Shown: positions 1 through 6,812, numbered from the stretch's first letter. The stretch is 13,832 bases of DNA from Spirochaetota bacterium (GCA_029548715.1 JAKPMW010000051.1:1-13832), one strand, 5' to 3'. Made by a program: numbers and translations. Notes: generated by a model from the letters alone, not told the origin.

Positions 1-409
1 CAAAAAAGCGCCGCAGCCCAACGTGGCTGAGAACAGCTTCGGCGGAAACCTGGGGCTTGTTGGTCAGTACTGCCAGCAAAACACCGCGCTCGAAAAGGAT
101 CTCAATGGTTTCACGCACACCAGGGTAGAGACTGACGGCAGAGGTCTGACAGGCACGATAGTGCCGCTCTAACGCTTCAAGCGCGACAGGTATCAGTGCA
201 GGGTGTCCAGCAAACGAGCGTTCCACAAGACGGCGCATTCCGTTCCCGACGTATGAAACGACTTCTGCCGTTTTCAGGGGACAGAGGCCCAGTTCCTTGC
301 GGGTCTGATTGACCGCGTGCGCAAGATCATGCGACGTGTCAACCAAAGTCCCATCAAGATCGCATATTGCAAGTCTATACACGGTTCCGTCAGTGCTCAC
401 TGATTCCAT
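1..409 (-). CDS. HAD-superfamily phosphatase, phosphoglycolate phosphatase-like (partial, 3' end outside window)
   Basis: 136 complete codons are visible and the reading frame runs off the left edge. Near the N-terminus is the HAD motif I, DLDGTLVD, with the predicted nucleophile Asp17 and the acid/base Asp19. Motif II is seen as LTNKP with Thr116. Between them lies a helical cap of about 75 residues, as in subfamily IA enzymes such as Gph, which hydrolyse small phosphate esters in the cytoplasm. Motifs III and IV (Lys and the DD pair) would lie beyond the window, so activity cannot be fully judged. The ATG at 409 lies inside the end of the HD-GYP gene and overlaps it by 13 bases, so translation is probably coupled. 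A GTG at 400 is an alternative start. The true substrate cannot be told; phosphoglycolate is only the family's best-known one. Confidence 0.88.
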   Translation of the reverse strand, partial: MESVSTDGTVYRLAICDLDGTLVDTSHDLAHAVNQTRKELGLCPLKTAEVVSYVGNGMRRLVERSFAGHPALIPVALEALERHYRACQTSAVSLYPGVRETIEILFERGVLLAVLTNKPQVSAEAVLSHVGLRRFF

Positions 410-1575
410 GCGTCATCATCATCAATGTGGTCACTGGCCGGGACCCGGGCCAAAAGGGAGTCAAGGTTAAAACTGGATTTTCGCTCTGCCTCGGCCTCTT
501 CAACCCGCTTTCCAGCTTCAATGATTTCATCGACAACATCAAGAAAACATTCGGAGACCCGGGGATCAAAGTGTTTTCCTGCTTCGGAACGAATAAGACC
601 AACAGCCTTGGTCACGGGCCACTGCTCCTTATATACCCGGGGGGTAATCAATGCATCAAAGACATCCGCAACAGCCACTATCCGCCCAAAGAGATGAATG
701 TCCTCTCCTGCTATTCCCCGGGGGTATCCGGTCCCGTTGTACCGCTCGTGATGGGTGAGGGCAATGATCCCCGAGGCAATATGGTACGGGTGCGCCGAAT
801 CAAAAAATATCTGGGCCCCGATAATGGTATGCCGCTTGATGGTTTCGAATTCTCCAGCCGTCAGGCTCCCCGGTTTTTGCAGGATACTGTCCGGAATACC
901 TATTTTGCCAACATCATGCATCGGGGCTGCATAGCGGAGGATCTCGGCATCCTTTTCGGGCAACCCGAGTTTTTTTGCCAGGATAAAGCAATATTCGCCA
1001 ATCTTGACGATGTGTGTGCCGGTGTCATCGTCCCGGTAATCGGCCGCTCGGGCCAGAATCTGGAGGGATTTGGCATGCGCCTGGGAGAGGAACTTGTAGG
1101 CCTTGCGAATCTCAAGGGTCTGGGCATGCAGGGTCCGCTCAAGATTGTCGATATAGTTGTGCTCGATAATGGACAGCCGTTTTTTTTCGTCCTGCTGCCG
1201 CTTTTGCTGAAGGGCGTTTTCGACCACATACTCCAGCGATGTCATGTTAAAGGGCTTGATGAGATAATCAAAGGCTCCATGACGTACAGCCTCCGAGGCT
1301 GATTCAATCGACGGATTCCCGGTAATCAAGATGACGAGAATATCGCGGTTGATGGCATGGATATCCCTGAGCAGGTCAAGACCGCTCTTTCCGGGCATGG
1401 TAATGTCAGTAATAACAACATCATGGTTTTTTTCAGAAAGTGATTTGAGGGCTTCGGAAAAATCGCTCGCCGTATCGATGGACCACGGTTTTTTTTCAAA
1501 GACCTTGCAGAAGAGAAAGCGCAGACTGTCTTCGTCATCGACGAAGAGGATGCGAGGCGTTGCAGCAGCAGACAT
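397..1575 (-). CDS. Response regulator with REC and HD-GYP domains (probable c-di-GMP phosphodiesterase)
   Basis: The 392-residue protein starts with a receiver domain (about 7-120): acidic pair Asp13-Asp14, phospho-acceptor Asp57 in ITDITMPG, Thr85 and Lys107 in LIKPF. A charged, probably coiled-coil linker (about 120-170) leads to an HD-GYP domain (about 170-350) with HDVGKIGIPD (His220, Asp221), HHERYNGTGYP (275-285) and VAVADVFDAL. HD-GYP domains hydrolyse cyclic di-GMP, so phosphorylation by an unknown histidine kinase probably controls c-di-GMP breakdown. No kinase gene is in the window. The tail is acidic (DDDD) and low in complexity. The ATG at 1575 is preferred because GGAAGGAG lies just upstream; an in-frame start 13 codons earlier has no such site. 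A promoter lies upstream at 1605-1632. Metal content and real activity were not tested; some HD-GYP proteins have other roles. Confidence 0.93.
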   Translation of the reverse strand: MSAAATPRILFVDDEDSLRFLFCKVFEKKPWSIDTASDFSEALKSLSEKNHDVVITDITMPGKSGLDLLRDIHAINRDILVILITGNPSIESASEAVRHGAFDYLIKPFNMTSLEYVVENALQQKRQQDEKKRLSIIEHNYIDNLERTLHAQTLEIRKAYKFLSQAHAKSLQILARAADYRDDDTGTHIVKIGEYCFILAKKLGLPEKDAEILRYAAPMHDVGKIGIPDSILQKPGSLTAGEFETIKRHTIIGAQIFFDSAHPYHIASGIIALTHHERYNGTGYPRGIAGEDIHLFGRIVAVADVFDALITPRVYKEQWPVTKAVGLIRSEAGKHFDPRVSECFLDVVDEIIEAGKRVEEAEAERKSSFNLDSLLARVPASDHIDDDDAWNQ

Positions 1576-1604
1576 GGCAGACACATCTCCTTCCCTGTCT
1601 GAGG

Positions 1605-1632
1605 AGTATATCACGCCGGGTCATTGTTGCAA
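1605..1632 (-). promoter_or_regulatory. Sigma70-like promoter for the HD-GYP regulator gene
   Basis: On the minus strand a -35 TTGCAA (plus-strand 1627-1632) and a -10 TATACT (1605-1610) are separated by 16 bases. They stand 30 bases before the ATG at 1575, with the strong ribosome site between. The element lies in the gap after the FeoA gene, so the regulator can be transcribed apart from it. This is a prediction by eye. Confidence 0.6.
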
Positions 1633-1642
1633 GGATCTGGCG

Positions 1643-1870
1643 CTATTGTTCCTTGACGCTGACTTCGATGCGCTGGGCCATGCCCCGGCCAATTCCGATC
1701 TTGCTGCCACCGATGCGGACCATGACAGGTCCGCTGCCTGAGGCCTGGACGAGTTCAAGCTCGGTGCCGGATACCATGCCCATCTCGGCAAGCCGGTGAC
1801 GAACTTCGCTTCCACCGAGGACATCCTTGAGGATGAGGGTTGTCCCGCGCGGGGCAAAACAGAGTTGCAT
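1643..1870 (-). CDS. FeoA-domain protein
   Basis: This 75-residue protein fits the whole length of a FeoA domain, a small SH3-like fold. The typical core is seen: a hydrophobic first strand, then a HRLAEMGMVSGTELELV stretch (about 25-41) with the usual LxxMGhxxG pattern, then PVMVRIGGSKIGIGRGMAQRI ending in the domain's last strand. FeoA proteins are cytoplasmic partners of the ferrous iron channel FeoB, or stand-alone proteins of unknown role. No feoB is nearby in this window. I chose the ATG at 1870 because AGGA lies about 9 bases upstream; an ATG at 1909 would add 13 residues outside the domain and has no ribosome site. The gene lies downstream of the ferredoxin gene on the same strand, past a hairpin, and 67 bases ahead of the HD-GYP gene. 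Confidence 0.85.
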   Translation of the reverse strand: MQLCFAPRGTTLILKDVLGGSEVRHRLAEMGMVSGTELELVQASGSGPVMVRIGGSKIGIGRGMAQRIEVSVKEQ

Positions 1871-1945
1871 GGATCGTGTCCTGACAATCTTGGGAGATAC
1901 CTGGTGCATAGTTTTCAGTTCACTTTGGGGTGTGCGGGCGGGATT

Positions 1946-1973
1946 GGGGCCGTTTCAGGAATGAAACGGCCCC
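1946..1973 (-). terminator. Perfect 11-bp hairpin after the ferredoxin gene
   Basis: GGGGCCGTTTC (1946-1956) pairs perfectly with GAAACGGCCCC (1963-1973) around a 6-base loop. It begins 10 bases past the ferredoxin stop codon on the minus strand and sits before the FeoA gene. There is no T-run after it, so it may be a weak terminator, a processing site or an mRNA 3'-end stabiliser rather than a classic intrinsic terminator. Confidence 0.6.
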
Positions 1974-1982
1974 GGCCATGTG

Positions 1983-2150
1983 TCAGCCAGCCGAGATAGC
2001 GCTGACAGGACAGACGAGGGCGCAGCTTCCGCAGTCGGTGCAGGTAGCAGCGTCGATAACGTAGGGCGTGCCTTCGGTAATAGCGTCAACAGGGCATTCG
2101 CTGATGCAGCTTCCGCACCCGACGCAGTCGTTGGAGATGACGTGTGCCAT
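1983..2150 (-). CDS. Small ferredoxin with two [4Fe-4S] clusters
   Basis: The 55-residue protein starts MAHVISNDCVGCGSC and has two cluster motifs of the form CxxCxxCxxxCP: Cys9, 12, 15 and 19, and Cys37, 40, 43 and 47. This is the pattern of short clostridial-type bacterial ferredoxins, which carry electrons in the cytoplasm between redox enzymes at low potential. The length matches that family (about 55 residues), so the gene is complete. Start choice is firm: AAGGAG lies 8 bases before the ATG at 2150. It is the first gene of the leftward block, with a hairpin right after its stop. I found no clear promoter in the 106 bases between it and the divergent symporter gene. The partner enzymes cannot be told from this window. 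Confidence 0.95.
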   Translation of the reverse strand: MAHVISNDCVGCGSCISECPVDAITEGTPYVIDAATCTDCGSCALVCPVSAISAG

Positions 2151-2256
2151 TGGTAACTCCTTGCAATGTGTAACAAACTGAGGTAAAGGTATTGAATTCG
2201 CCCGCCGATTGAAAGAATTTCAGCGGTACGGAGCGACTGACGAAGGGAAGAACCTT

Positions 2257-3888
2257 ATGGGAGAAGTGCTTGGTCTCGCTGGTGGACTGGCGTTTTTTTT
2301 ATACGGCATGCAGTTATGTGCCGAGGCGCTCAAGAGCGGCTCAAGTCGGACCATGCAGCGTGTCATCGAACGGATGGTTCACGGAAAAATCCGGGGAACC
2401 CTTTTTGGCATAGGTGTGACATTATTTACCCAATCATCGAGCGCAACCAGCGTTCTCGTTCTTTCGATGGTCAATACCTCAATCATCATTTTGGCCGAGA
2501 GTGCTCCAATCTTGCTGGGAGGAGCCATTGGCACAAGCTTTACCGTCCAGCTTATTTCATTCAGGATTGCAGAATACGCCCTGATCCCGGTTTTTTTCGG
2601 GATCGCATGCGGCCTGTTTGCACGCAGCGAACGCTGGAAGATGGGCGGGTCGGTCCTGCTTGGATTCGGGCTGATCTTTTTCGGAATGGAGATGATGGCC
2701 CAGGCCGTCGAACCACTTATCAGCCATCCCGACGTACCCGCAGCCGTAGAGTGGCTGGCAGTCAGACCCTGGCTGGCTTTTCTGGCGGCCACGATTTTTA
2801 CCGCCATCCTCCAGTCCTCCGGCGCAATGATTGGTTTGCTGATTTCGCTTTCAATTGCAGGAGCGGGACACACCCCCCGGGAACTGCTCGATGTCATGTT
2901 CCCGATGATCCTCGGGGCCAATGTCGGCACCTGTATAACCGCCTTTCTCGCCGGAATCGGGGCCAGACGGGAAGCCAAGCGGGTGGCACTTCTTCAACTA
3001 ATCCTGCGTCTTGCCGCCGTACTGGTGGTCTGGCCGTTTTCCAGAGCATTTGTGGATGGGGTAATGCTTCTTGGAGGAAATGATGCCTCGCGCGCCATTG
3101 CCAATGCGCACACCATCTTCAATGTCGCCGCTACTATCGTCCTGCTGCCTTTCACCCTCCCCCTGACAGCCCTGACCCGAAAACTGATGCCGGCCAGAGG
3201 CGACGACAACGAGTATCTCTCGGTCAGCCTTGACCCCAATCTGGTTTCTGCACCAGGGATGGCGCTGGATGCTGTCCAGCGCGAGCTGGTACGAATGGCC
3301 GGACTGACAAGCAACCAGATCAGGGATGTGCCTCTCTGCTTTTTTGGGGACAGCAACGCCAGGATCTGCCAGCAGATCGAAAGCGGGGACGGACGAATTG
3401 ACAGGGCATACGCCGCAGTCAGCGACTATATCAACAGGGTCCTTGGGCAACGCACAACCCGGTCCGTCAGGGAACTGGGCGAACGGCAATTTGTCTGCGC
3501 AGCTTCCCTGGAAAGCATGGCTGATATTGCAGTGAAAAACATTCTTCCGCTGGCAAAGAAATACGCCAGGCTGGGAGAACACTTTTCGCAGGCAGGACAA
3601 AACGAGATACTGACGCTGCACGAACAGGTTATGCGGGCGCTGATCAGCCTGGAAGACGCCCTGGCGCATCCCGATGGTTCCGACTGGGCAAGACTGGTTG
3701 CACAATGCGAAGAGATCAGCCAGCAGGTGGACAACCTGAGACTCAACCACCTTGGCCGGCTTGTGAGCGGCGAGCGAGCGAGCGGCGAGACAAGCGCAAT
3801 CCACCTTGACCTGATCGAGAGCCTGCGCCGGATAGAAAACGGAATCAAGCATGTCGCCGCATCATACCTGACAGGACAAAAACCGTGA
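2257..3888 (+). CDS. Na+/phosphate symporter, NptA/YjbB type, with PhoU-like C-terminal domain
   Basis: The 543-residue protein has about eight or nine hydrophobic segments between residues 4 and 310 and a soluble helical tail (about 345-540). The transporter half shows the family's inverted repeat: QSSSATS at 59-65 with a GGAIGTS stretch at 88-94, and QSSGAMIG at 186-193 with GANVGT at 220-225. The paired QSS motifs define Na/Pi cotransporters (SLC34-like) that bring phosphate in with sodium. The tail looks like a PhoU domain, often fused to bacterial members and thought to sense phosphate status. I chose the ATG at 2257 because GAAGGGAAG lies just before it; a TTG at 2209 would add 16 polar residues and has no ribosome site. 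The next gene overlaps the stop codon. A 10-base direct repeat in the tail codes for SGE twice. Confidence 0.9.
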   Translation: MGEVLGLAGGLAFFLYGMQLCAEALKSGSSRTMQRVIERMVHGKIRGTLFGIGVTLFTQSSSATSVLVLSMVNTSIIILAESAPILLGGAIGTSFTVQLISFRIAEYALIPVFFGIACGLFARSERWKMGGSVLLGFGLIFFGMEMMAQAVEPLISHPDVPAAVEWLAVRPWLAFLAATIFTAILQSSGAMIGLLISLSIAGAGHTPRELLDVMFPMILGANVGTCITAFLAGIGARREAKRVALLQLILRLAAVLVVWPFSRAFVDGVMLLGGNDASRAIANAHTIFNVAATIVLLPFTLPLTALTRKLMPARGDDNEYLSVSLDPNLVSAPGMALDAVQRELVRMAGLTSNQIRDVPLCFFGDSNARICQQIESGDGRIDRAYAAVSDYINRVLGQRTTRSVRELGERQFVCAASLESMADIAVKNILPLAKKYARLGEHFSQAGQNEILTLHEQVMRALISLEDALAHPDGSDWARLVAQCEEISQQVDNLRLNHLGRLVSGERASGETSAIHLDLIESLRRIENGIKHVAASYLTGQKP

Positions 3889-4331
3889 TTGGCATACTCA
3901 GGATCATGTTTCGCTCATTATGGGGCCTGCGCAGGGGCATCGCATTTCGCTGCCAGCAATGCGGAGGATGCTGCCTGTGGCCAGGGAGCGTGTATTTTAC
4001 CCCGGACGAGCTTTCCCGGGCGGCTTCCGCCTGCGGCCTGAGCATCCCGGAATTTGTCGCACGCTACCGCCTGCGCCGCCTGGGACAGGATGAATGGGAA
4101 CTGGTCGCTGCACGTGGATGCCCTCTCCTTGACCCCGAAAACCGTTGCAGCATTTATCAGGCCAGACCCCTGCAATGCGCTTCCTATCCGTTTTGGCGCA
4201 GCAAAACCAAAAACGCCACCGCGCGGAGAGAGTTTATCCGGGAATGCCCGGGAAGCCGTCAGGGCCCCTGGTTCAATACAGGCGAGATCGAACGAAAAAT
4301 TTCGTCAGATCCCCGAAACAACACCTTCTGA
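3885..4331 (+). CDS. YkgJ-family cysteine-cluster protein (putative Zn/Fe-binding)
   Basis: The 148-residue protein has the family's cysteine pattern: CQQCGGCC at 23-30, GCP with Cys79, Cys88, then RPLQCASYPFW (Cys98), plus Cys120. This is the YkgJ/UPF0153 domain (CxCxxCC), thought to hold zinc or an iron-sulphur cluster; its biochemical role is unknown. The start is GTG at 3885, which shares its last bases with the symporter's TGA (GTGA), with AGGA 8 bases upstream, so it is probably translated by coupling and co-transcribed with the symporter. A second possible start is the ATG at 3906. The last 25 residues are polar and look disordered. A hairpin follows the stop. Calling it a phosphate-linked protein would be guesswork from position alone. 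Confidence 0.87.
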   Translation: MIGILRIMFRSLWGLRRGIAFRCQQCGGCCLWPGSVYFTPDELSRAASACGLSIPEFVARYRLRRLGQDEWELVAARGCPLLDPENRCSIYQARPLQCASYPFWRSKTKNATARREFIRECPGSRQGPWFNTGEIERKISSDPRNNTF

Positions 4332-4332
4332 G

Positions 4333-4359
4333 CAGCCACCTGATTTTTTCAGATGGCTG
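4333..4359 (+). terminator. Hairpin after the YkgJ-family gene
   Basis: Bases 4333-4343 and 4349-4359 form an 11-bp stem with one C-A mismatch around a loop of five T. It begins 2 bases past the stop codon at 4331. The T-run is in the loop rather than after the stem, so it is a doubtful intrinsic terminator, but its position fits the end of the symporter-YkgJ transcript. Confidence 0.45.
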
Positions 4360-4365
4360 AATCTC

Positions 4366-4394
4366 TTGAGGGCCCTGGCTGACTGGAGTATATT
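4366..4394 (+). promoter_or_regulatory. Sigma70-like promoter for the PilZ-domain gene
   Basis: TTGAGG (4366-4371) and TATATT (4389-4394) are separated by exactly 17 bases and lie 30 bases ahead of the ATG at 4425. This lets the PilZ gene be expressed apart from the upstream symporter pair. Confidence 0.6.
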
Positions 4395-4424
4395 CAAGAT
4401 CAACGACAGGAGTGAGGTGACAGG

Positions 4425-4826
4425 ATGATAGATGCTCGCCTGAAAGCGGAGATACTGGCCGAACTTGACGGACTCCGTACAAAAGTGCGGGCCCTTGAAG
4501 AAAGATTGTCTCTCGTTGAGGAAGAGAAGGACGGTTCTGAAGATCTTGTCAAGGTTCGGGCTGCCCGAAAACCCATGCATGCCAGTATCGAGTTTATTGG
4601 TGATTTTGACCTGCTGGAGGCCGAGGGTGTGGACATCTCGGACACCGGAATCTGTTTCGAACTGCACAACCCGCTCCCCTTTGACATGCAGTTTATGCAA
4701 AGCGGTGAACTCGTCTGCAGGCGTGCGCGGCTGATCTGGGTCAAGCAGCTTGAAGGCGAACGCTCCCGGCTTGGCCTGCGCTTTGTGGATCCTGATGATC
4801 CGGCCTCGGTGATCAAAAAGGTCTGA
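4425..4826 (+). CDS. PilZ-domain protein with N-terminal coiled coil
   Basis: The 133-residue protein has a charged helix (about 4-36) with heptad-like leucines, probably a coiled coil, followed by a PilZ-like beta-barrel (about 45-130). The second PilZ motif, DxSxxG, is present as DISDTG (70-75). The first, RxxxR, appears only in a changed form: R45-A-A-R48-K49. PilZ domains bind cyclic di-GMP and pass the signal to motility, polysaccharide or other outputs; with this altered arginine motif, binding is possible but not certain. GAGG lies 8 bases before the ATG, with a promoter upstream. The stop codon lies inside the stem of a terminator hairpin. The HD-GYP gene elsewhere in the window would act on the same second messenger. 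Confidence 0.8.
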   Translation: MIDARLKAEILAELDGLRTKVRALEERLSLVEEEKDGSEDLVKVRAARKPMHASIEFIGDFDLLEAEGVDISDTGICFELHNPLPFDMQFMQSGELVCRRARLIWVKQLEGERSRLGLRFVDPDDPASVIKKV

Positions 4827-4842
4827 CAGGAACTGTCAGACC
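4815..4842 (-). terminator. Intrinsic terminator for lysA, two-way hairpin overlapping the PilZ stop codon
   Basis: A perfect 10-bp stem (4820-4829 with 4833-4842, GGTCTGACAG and its complement) has a 3-base loop. Read on the minus strand it is followed by five T (4819-4815), a classic intrinsic terminator for the lysA transcript. Read on the plus strand the same hairpin covers the PilZ gene's TGA (4824-4826) but lacks a T-run. Confidence 0.75.
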
Positions 4843-4877
4843 GGACATGGAATACCCGCTTCATTTCTGTCTGCAGC

Positions 4878-4901
4878 CGGCCCGCGGCGTCCTGCGGGCC
4901 G
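4878..4901 (-). terminator. GC-rich hairpin just after lysA
   Basis: CGGCCCGC (4878-4885) pairs with GCGGGCCG (4894-4901) around an 8-base loop, beginning 10 bases past the lysA stop on the minus strand. It has no T-run. It may assist the stronger terminator at 4815-4842 or protect the mRNA end. Confidence 0.4.
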
Positions 4902-4911
4902 CGATCAGACA

Positions 4912-6168
4912 TCAGCCCAAGCCTGAAAAATCCAGCGTGGCAAAATAGTCGTCCACCGTTTCTGCCCTGCGGATCAGCTTGACACTTCCATCTTCGCGCA
5001 GGAGCAGTTCTGCCGAGCGCAGCTTGCCATTGTAGTTAAACCCCATGGCATGGCCGTGTGCACCGGCATCATGGATAACCACAAGGTCACCGGGCGCCAC
5101 ATGCTGGATATGGCGATCAATGGCAAACTTGTCATTGTTTTCGCAGAGTGAACCGGTGATATCACAGACCATGTCCGCCGGCTCGCCTTCGCGGCCAGGA
5201 ATGCTGATATGATGCCAGGCTCCATAGAGTGCAGGCCGCATGAGATTTGCCATGCAGGCATCCAGACCAACATAGGTTTTCCAGGTTTTCTTGAGGTGCA
5301 GCACCCGGCTCACAAGATACCCATAGGGACCGGTAACCATGCGCCCGTTTTCCATATAGATAGCCAGCGGAGCGAGCCCCCGGGCAACAATATGGGCATC
5401 ATACGCCTCATGGATTCCGTCTGCCAAAGCCTCGATGTCAACCGGATGCTGGTCAGGCCTGTAGGGAATGCCGATTCCCCCGCCCAGATTGACAAACTCG
5501 AACCTGATTCCGAGTGTTTCGGAAATCTCTCTAACGAGGGAAAAGAGCATGACTGCAGTCTCGACAAAATACTGCGGATTGAGCTCGTTGGATGCGATCA
5601 TGGTATGCAGGCCGAAGCGGGTTGCACCCAGGTCGCGAGCCCTGCGATACCCCTCGACAAGCTGCTCCCGGGTGCACCCGTACTTGGCCTCTTCAGGATT
5701 GCCAATAATCGCGTTCCCACTTCGCAACGGGCCGGGGTTATAGCGAAAGCAGATCAGTCCGGGGATACGCCCCAGGCCTTTGGAGAGGTAGTCAAGATGA
5801 GTCAGATCATCAAGATTGATGACAGCCCCAAGTTCGACGGCCTTGGCAAATTCATGGATGGGGGTATCATTCGAGGTGAACATGATGGACTCACCGCGAA
5901 TTCCGGTTTTTTCGGCCAAGAGCAGTTCGGGCAGCGAGCTGCAATCCGCGCCGCACCCCTCATCCCTGAGAATGGCCAGCAGATGGGGATTGGGGGCGGC
6001 TTTGACGGCAAAGTATTCACGGAAATTCGGTGCCCACGAAAACGCCTTGAACAGACGGCGGATGTTGGCACGGATTGCGGCTTCATCGTAAATATGGAAC
6101 GGTGTCGGAAATTCCCGTGCAATTGCTTCAAGCTGCTCACGGGTCAGCGGGATTCGTTTATCGGCCAT
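4912..6168 (-). CDS. lysA: Diaminopimelate decarboxylase (LysA family)
   Basis: The 418-residue protein is a full-length fold-type III PLP decarboxylase. Seen in order: YFAVKA with the PLP-binding Lys56; His188 in the barrel; the phosphate-binding GGGIGIPY (229-236); ENGRMVTGPYG (273-283); and near the C-terminus the catalytic-type Cys342 in GSLCENND. DACMANLMRPALYGAWH closely resembles the DAP-decarboxylase signature. The enzyme removes CO2 from meso-diaminopimelate to give lysine, the last step of lysine synthesis, in the cytoplasm. Two motifs differ from the common LysA form: ENGR for EPGR and CENND for CESGD. A related decarboxylase acting on another amino acid, such as carboxynorspermidine decarboxylase, is therefore possible but fits less well in length. 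The ATG at 6168 has only a weak GAGA-type ribosome site. The gene is alone, divergent from the thioesterase gene, and ends at a good terminator. Confidence 0.88.
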   Translation of the reverse strand: MADKRIPLTREQLEAIAREFPTPFHIYDEAAIRANIRRLFKAFSWAPNFREYFAVKAAPNPHLLAILRDEGCGADCSSLPELLLAEKTGIRGESIMFTSNDTPIHEFAKAVELGAVINLDDLTHLDYLSKGLGRIPGLICFRYNPGPLRSGNAIIGNPEEAKYGCTREQLVEGYRRARDLGATRFGLHTMIASNELNPQYFVETAVMLFSLVREISETLGIRFEFVNLGGGIGIPYRPDQHPVDIEALADGIHEAYDAHIVARGLAPLAIYMENGRMVTGPYGYLVSRVLHLKKTWKTYVGLDACMANLMRPALYGAWHHISIPGREGEPADMVCDITGSLCENNDKFAIDRHIQHVAPGDLVVIHDAGAHGHAMGFNYNGKLRSAELLLREDGSVKLIRRAETVDDYFATLDFSGLG

Positions 6169-6192
6169 ACGGTTCTCGCGGATTTTTTGTAC

Positions 6193-6253
6193 ATAATATA
6201 GTCATGAAACCCGTGAATACGGCATTGACATGGGCCGGGTATCGCTGGAATCT
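6193..6253. promoter_or_regulatory. Possible divergent promoter region between lysA and the thioesterase gene
   Basis: The 104-base divergent gap holds an A+T-rich TATATTAT on the minus strand (6193-6200), a possible -10 for lysA, and a perfect TTGACA on the plus strand (6225-6230). Neither has a good partner: the base hexamer 17 bases after TTGACA is only GAATCT. Both genes need a start of transcription here, but I cannot place it firmly. Confidence 0.3.
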
Positions 6254-6272
6254 GTACCTTGTGAGGAACAGC

Positions 6273-6812
6273 ATGGAACGCAAAAAACACGCCATCCTTT
6301 CGGAACTTGTCGCCCCCGAAATGGCCAATGTCCACGGGACAATGTTTGGAGGGGTTCTCCTTTCATTGCTGGACAAGGCAGCCTACGTCGCTGCAACGCG
6401 CTGGAGCCGGTCACCCTGTGTGACCGCCTCCCTGGATCAGGTTTCGTTTTTGTCCCCCGTCCAGATCGGAGAATACGTCTCGGTCCACGCCGAGGTCTTT
6501 CATGTAGGGACATCGTCCATGACCATCAGTATCGAGGCCTTTGCCGAAGATCTCAGGGGAGGCGAACGGCGGACAGTCTGCAGGTGCTTTGCGACAATGG
6601 TGGCCGTTCACAACGGGCAACCCCTGGCCGTGCCGGCTCTGGAATGCCGGACACCCGATCAGAAGCGGGCCTGCCTGCACGGGTTTTTGAGAAAAAAACT
6701 CCTTCGCACACGCGAACACGAACTTGACCTTCTCGAAAAGCGGATCGCCGGGATGGATGATGATTCGATCGAGGCCGCCCTGAGCGACCCCGGGGCCGGC
6801 GGACTGGCTTGA
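6273..6812 (+). CDS. Hotdog-fold acyl-CoA thioesterase
   Basis: The 179-residue protein carries an acyl-CoA hydrolase hotdog domain (about 5-130). The typical long-helix segment is present as NVHGTMFGGVLLSLLDKAAY (19-38) with Asn19, His21, the glycines and Asp34, the likely catalytic acid. Strands such as CVTASLDQVSFLSPVQIGE and the SMTISIEAF edge follow as in YciA/BACH enzymes. These cytoplasmic enzymes, usually hexamers, split acyl-CoA into free acid and CoA; chain length cannot be told. The last 50 residues form a charged helical extension rich in Lys, Arg, Glu and Asp. GAGGAA lies 6 bases before the ATG at 6273, which decides the start; in-frame ATGs further upstream lack a ribosome site. 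The stop codon overlaps the -35 box of the next gene's promoter. Confidence 0.87.
   Translation: MERKKHAILSELVAPEMANVHGTMFGGVLLSLLDKAAYVAATRWSRSPCVTASLDQVSFLSPVQIGEYVSVHAEVFHVGTSSMTISIEAFAEDLRGGERRTVCRCFATMVAVHNGQPLAVPALECRTPDQKRACLHGFLRKKLLRTREHELDLLEKRIAGMDDDSIEAALSDPGAGGLA

Noticed and set aside
367..1302. Long plus-strand open frame (311 codons)
   Set aside because: It lies opposite the HD-GYP gene, whose REC and HD-GYP motifs are unmistakable. The plus-strand product has no recognisable domain and no ribosome site.
2210..2222. Small palindrome TGAAA-GAA-TTTCA ahead of the symporter gene
   Set aside because: Five base pairs is too short to call an operator; it matches no known Pho box or Fur box.
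3765..3789. 10-base direct repeat GAGCGGCGAG separated by CGAGC
   Set aside because: It is in frame inside the symporter tail, codes for SGE-RA-SGE and looks like local codon repetition, not an attachment site or mobile-element mark.
2998..3852. Minus-strand open frame of 284 codons
   Set aside because: It is antisense to the symporter's C-terminal half and has Cys- and His-rich content typical of a shadow frame.
5209..6201. Long plus-strand open frame (330 codons)
   Set aside because: It is antisense to lysA, which shows all PLP decarboxylase motifs; the product looks like no known protein.
6204..6272. Earlier in-frame ATG for the thioesterase (23 extra residues)
   Set aside because: It lacks a ribosome site, whereas GAGGAA lies 6 bases before the ATG at 6273, where the hotdog domain begins.
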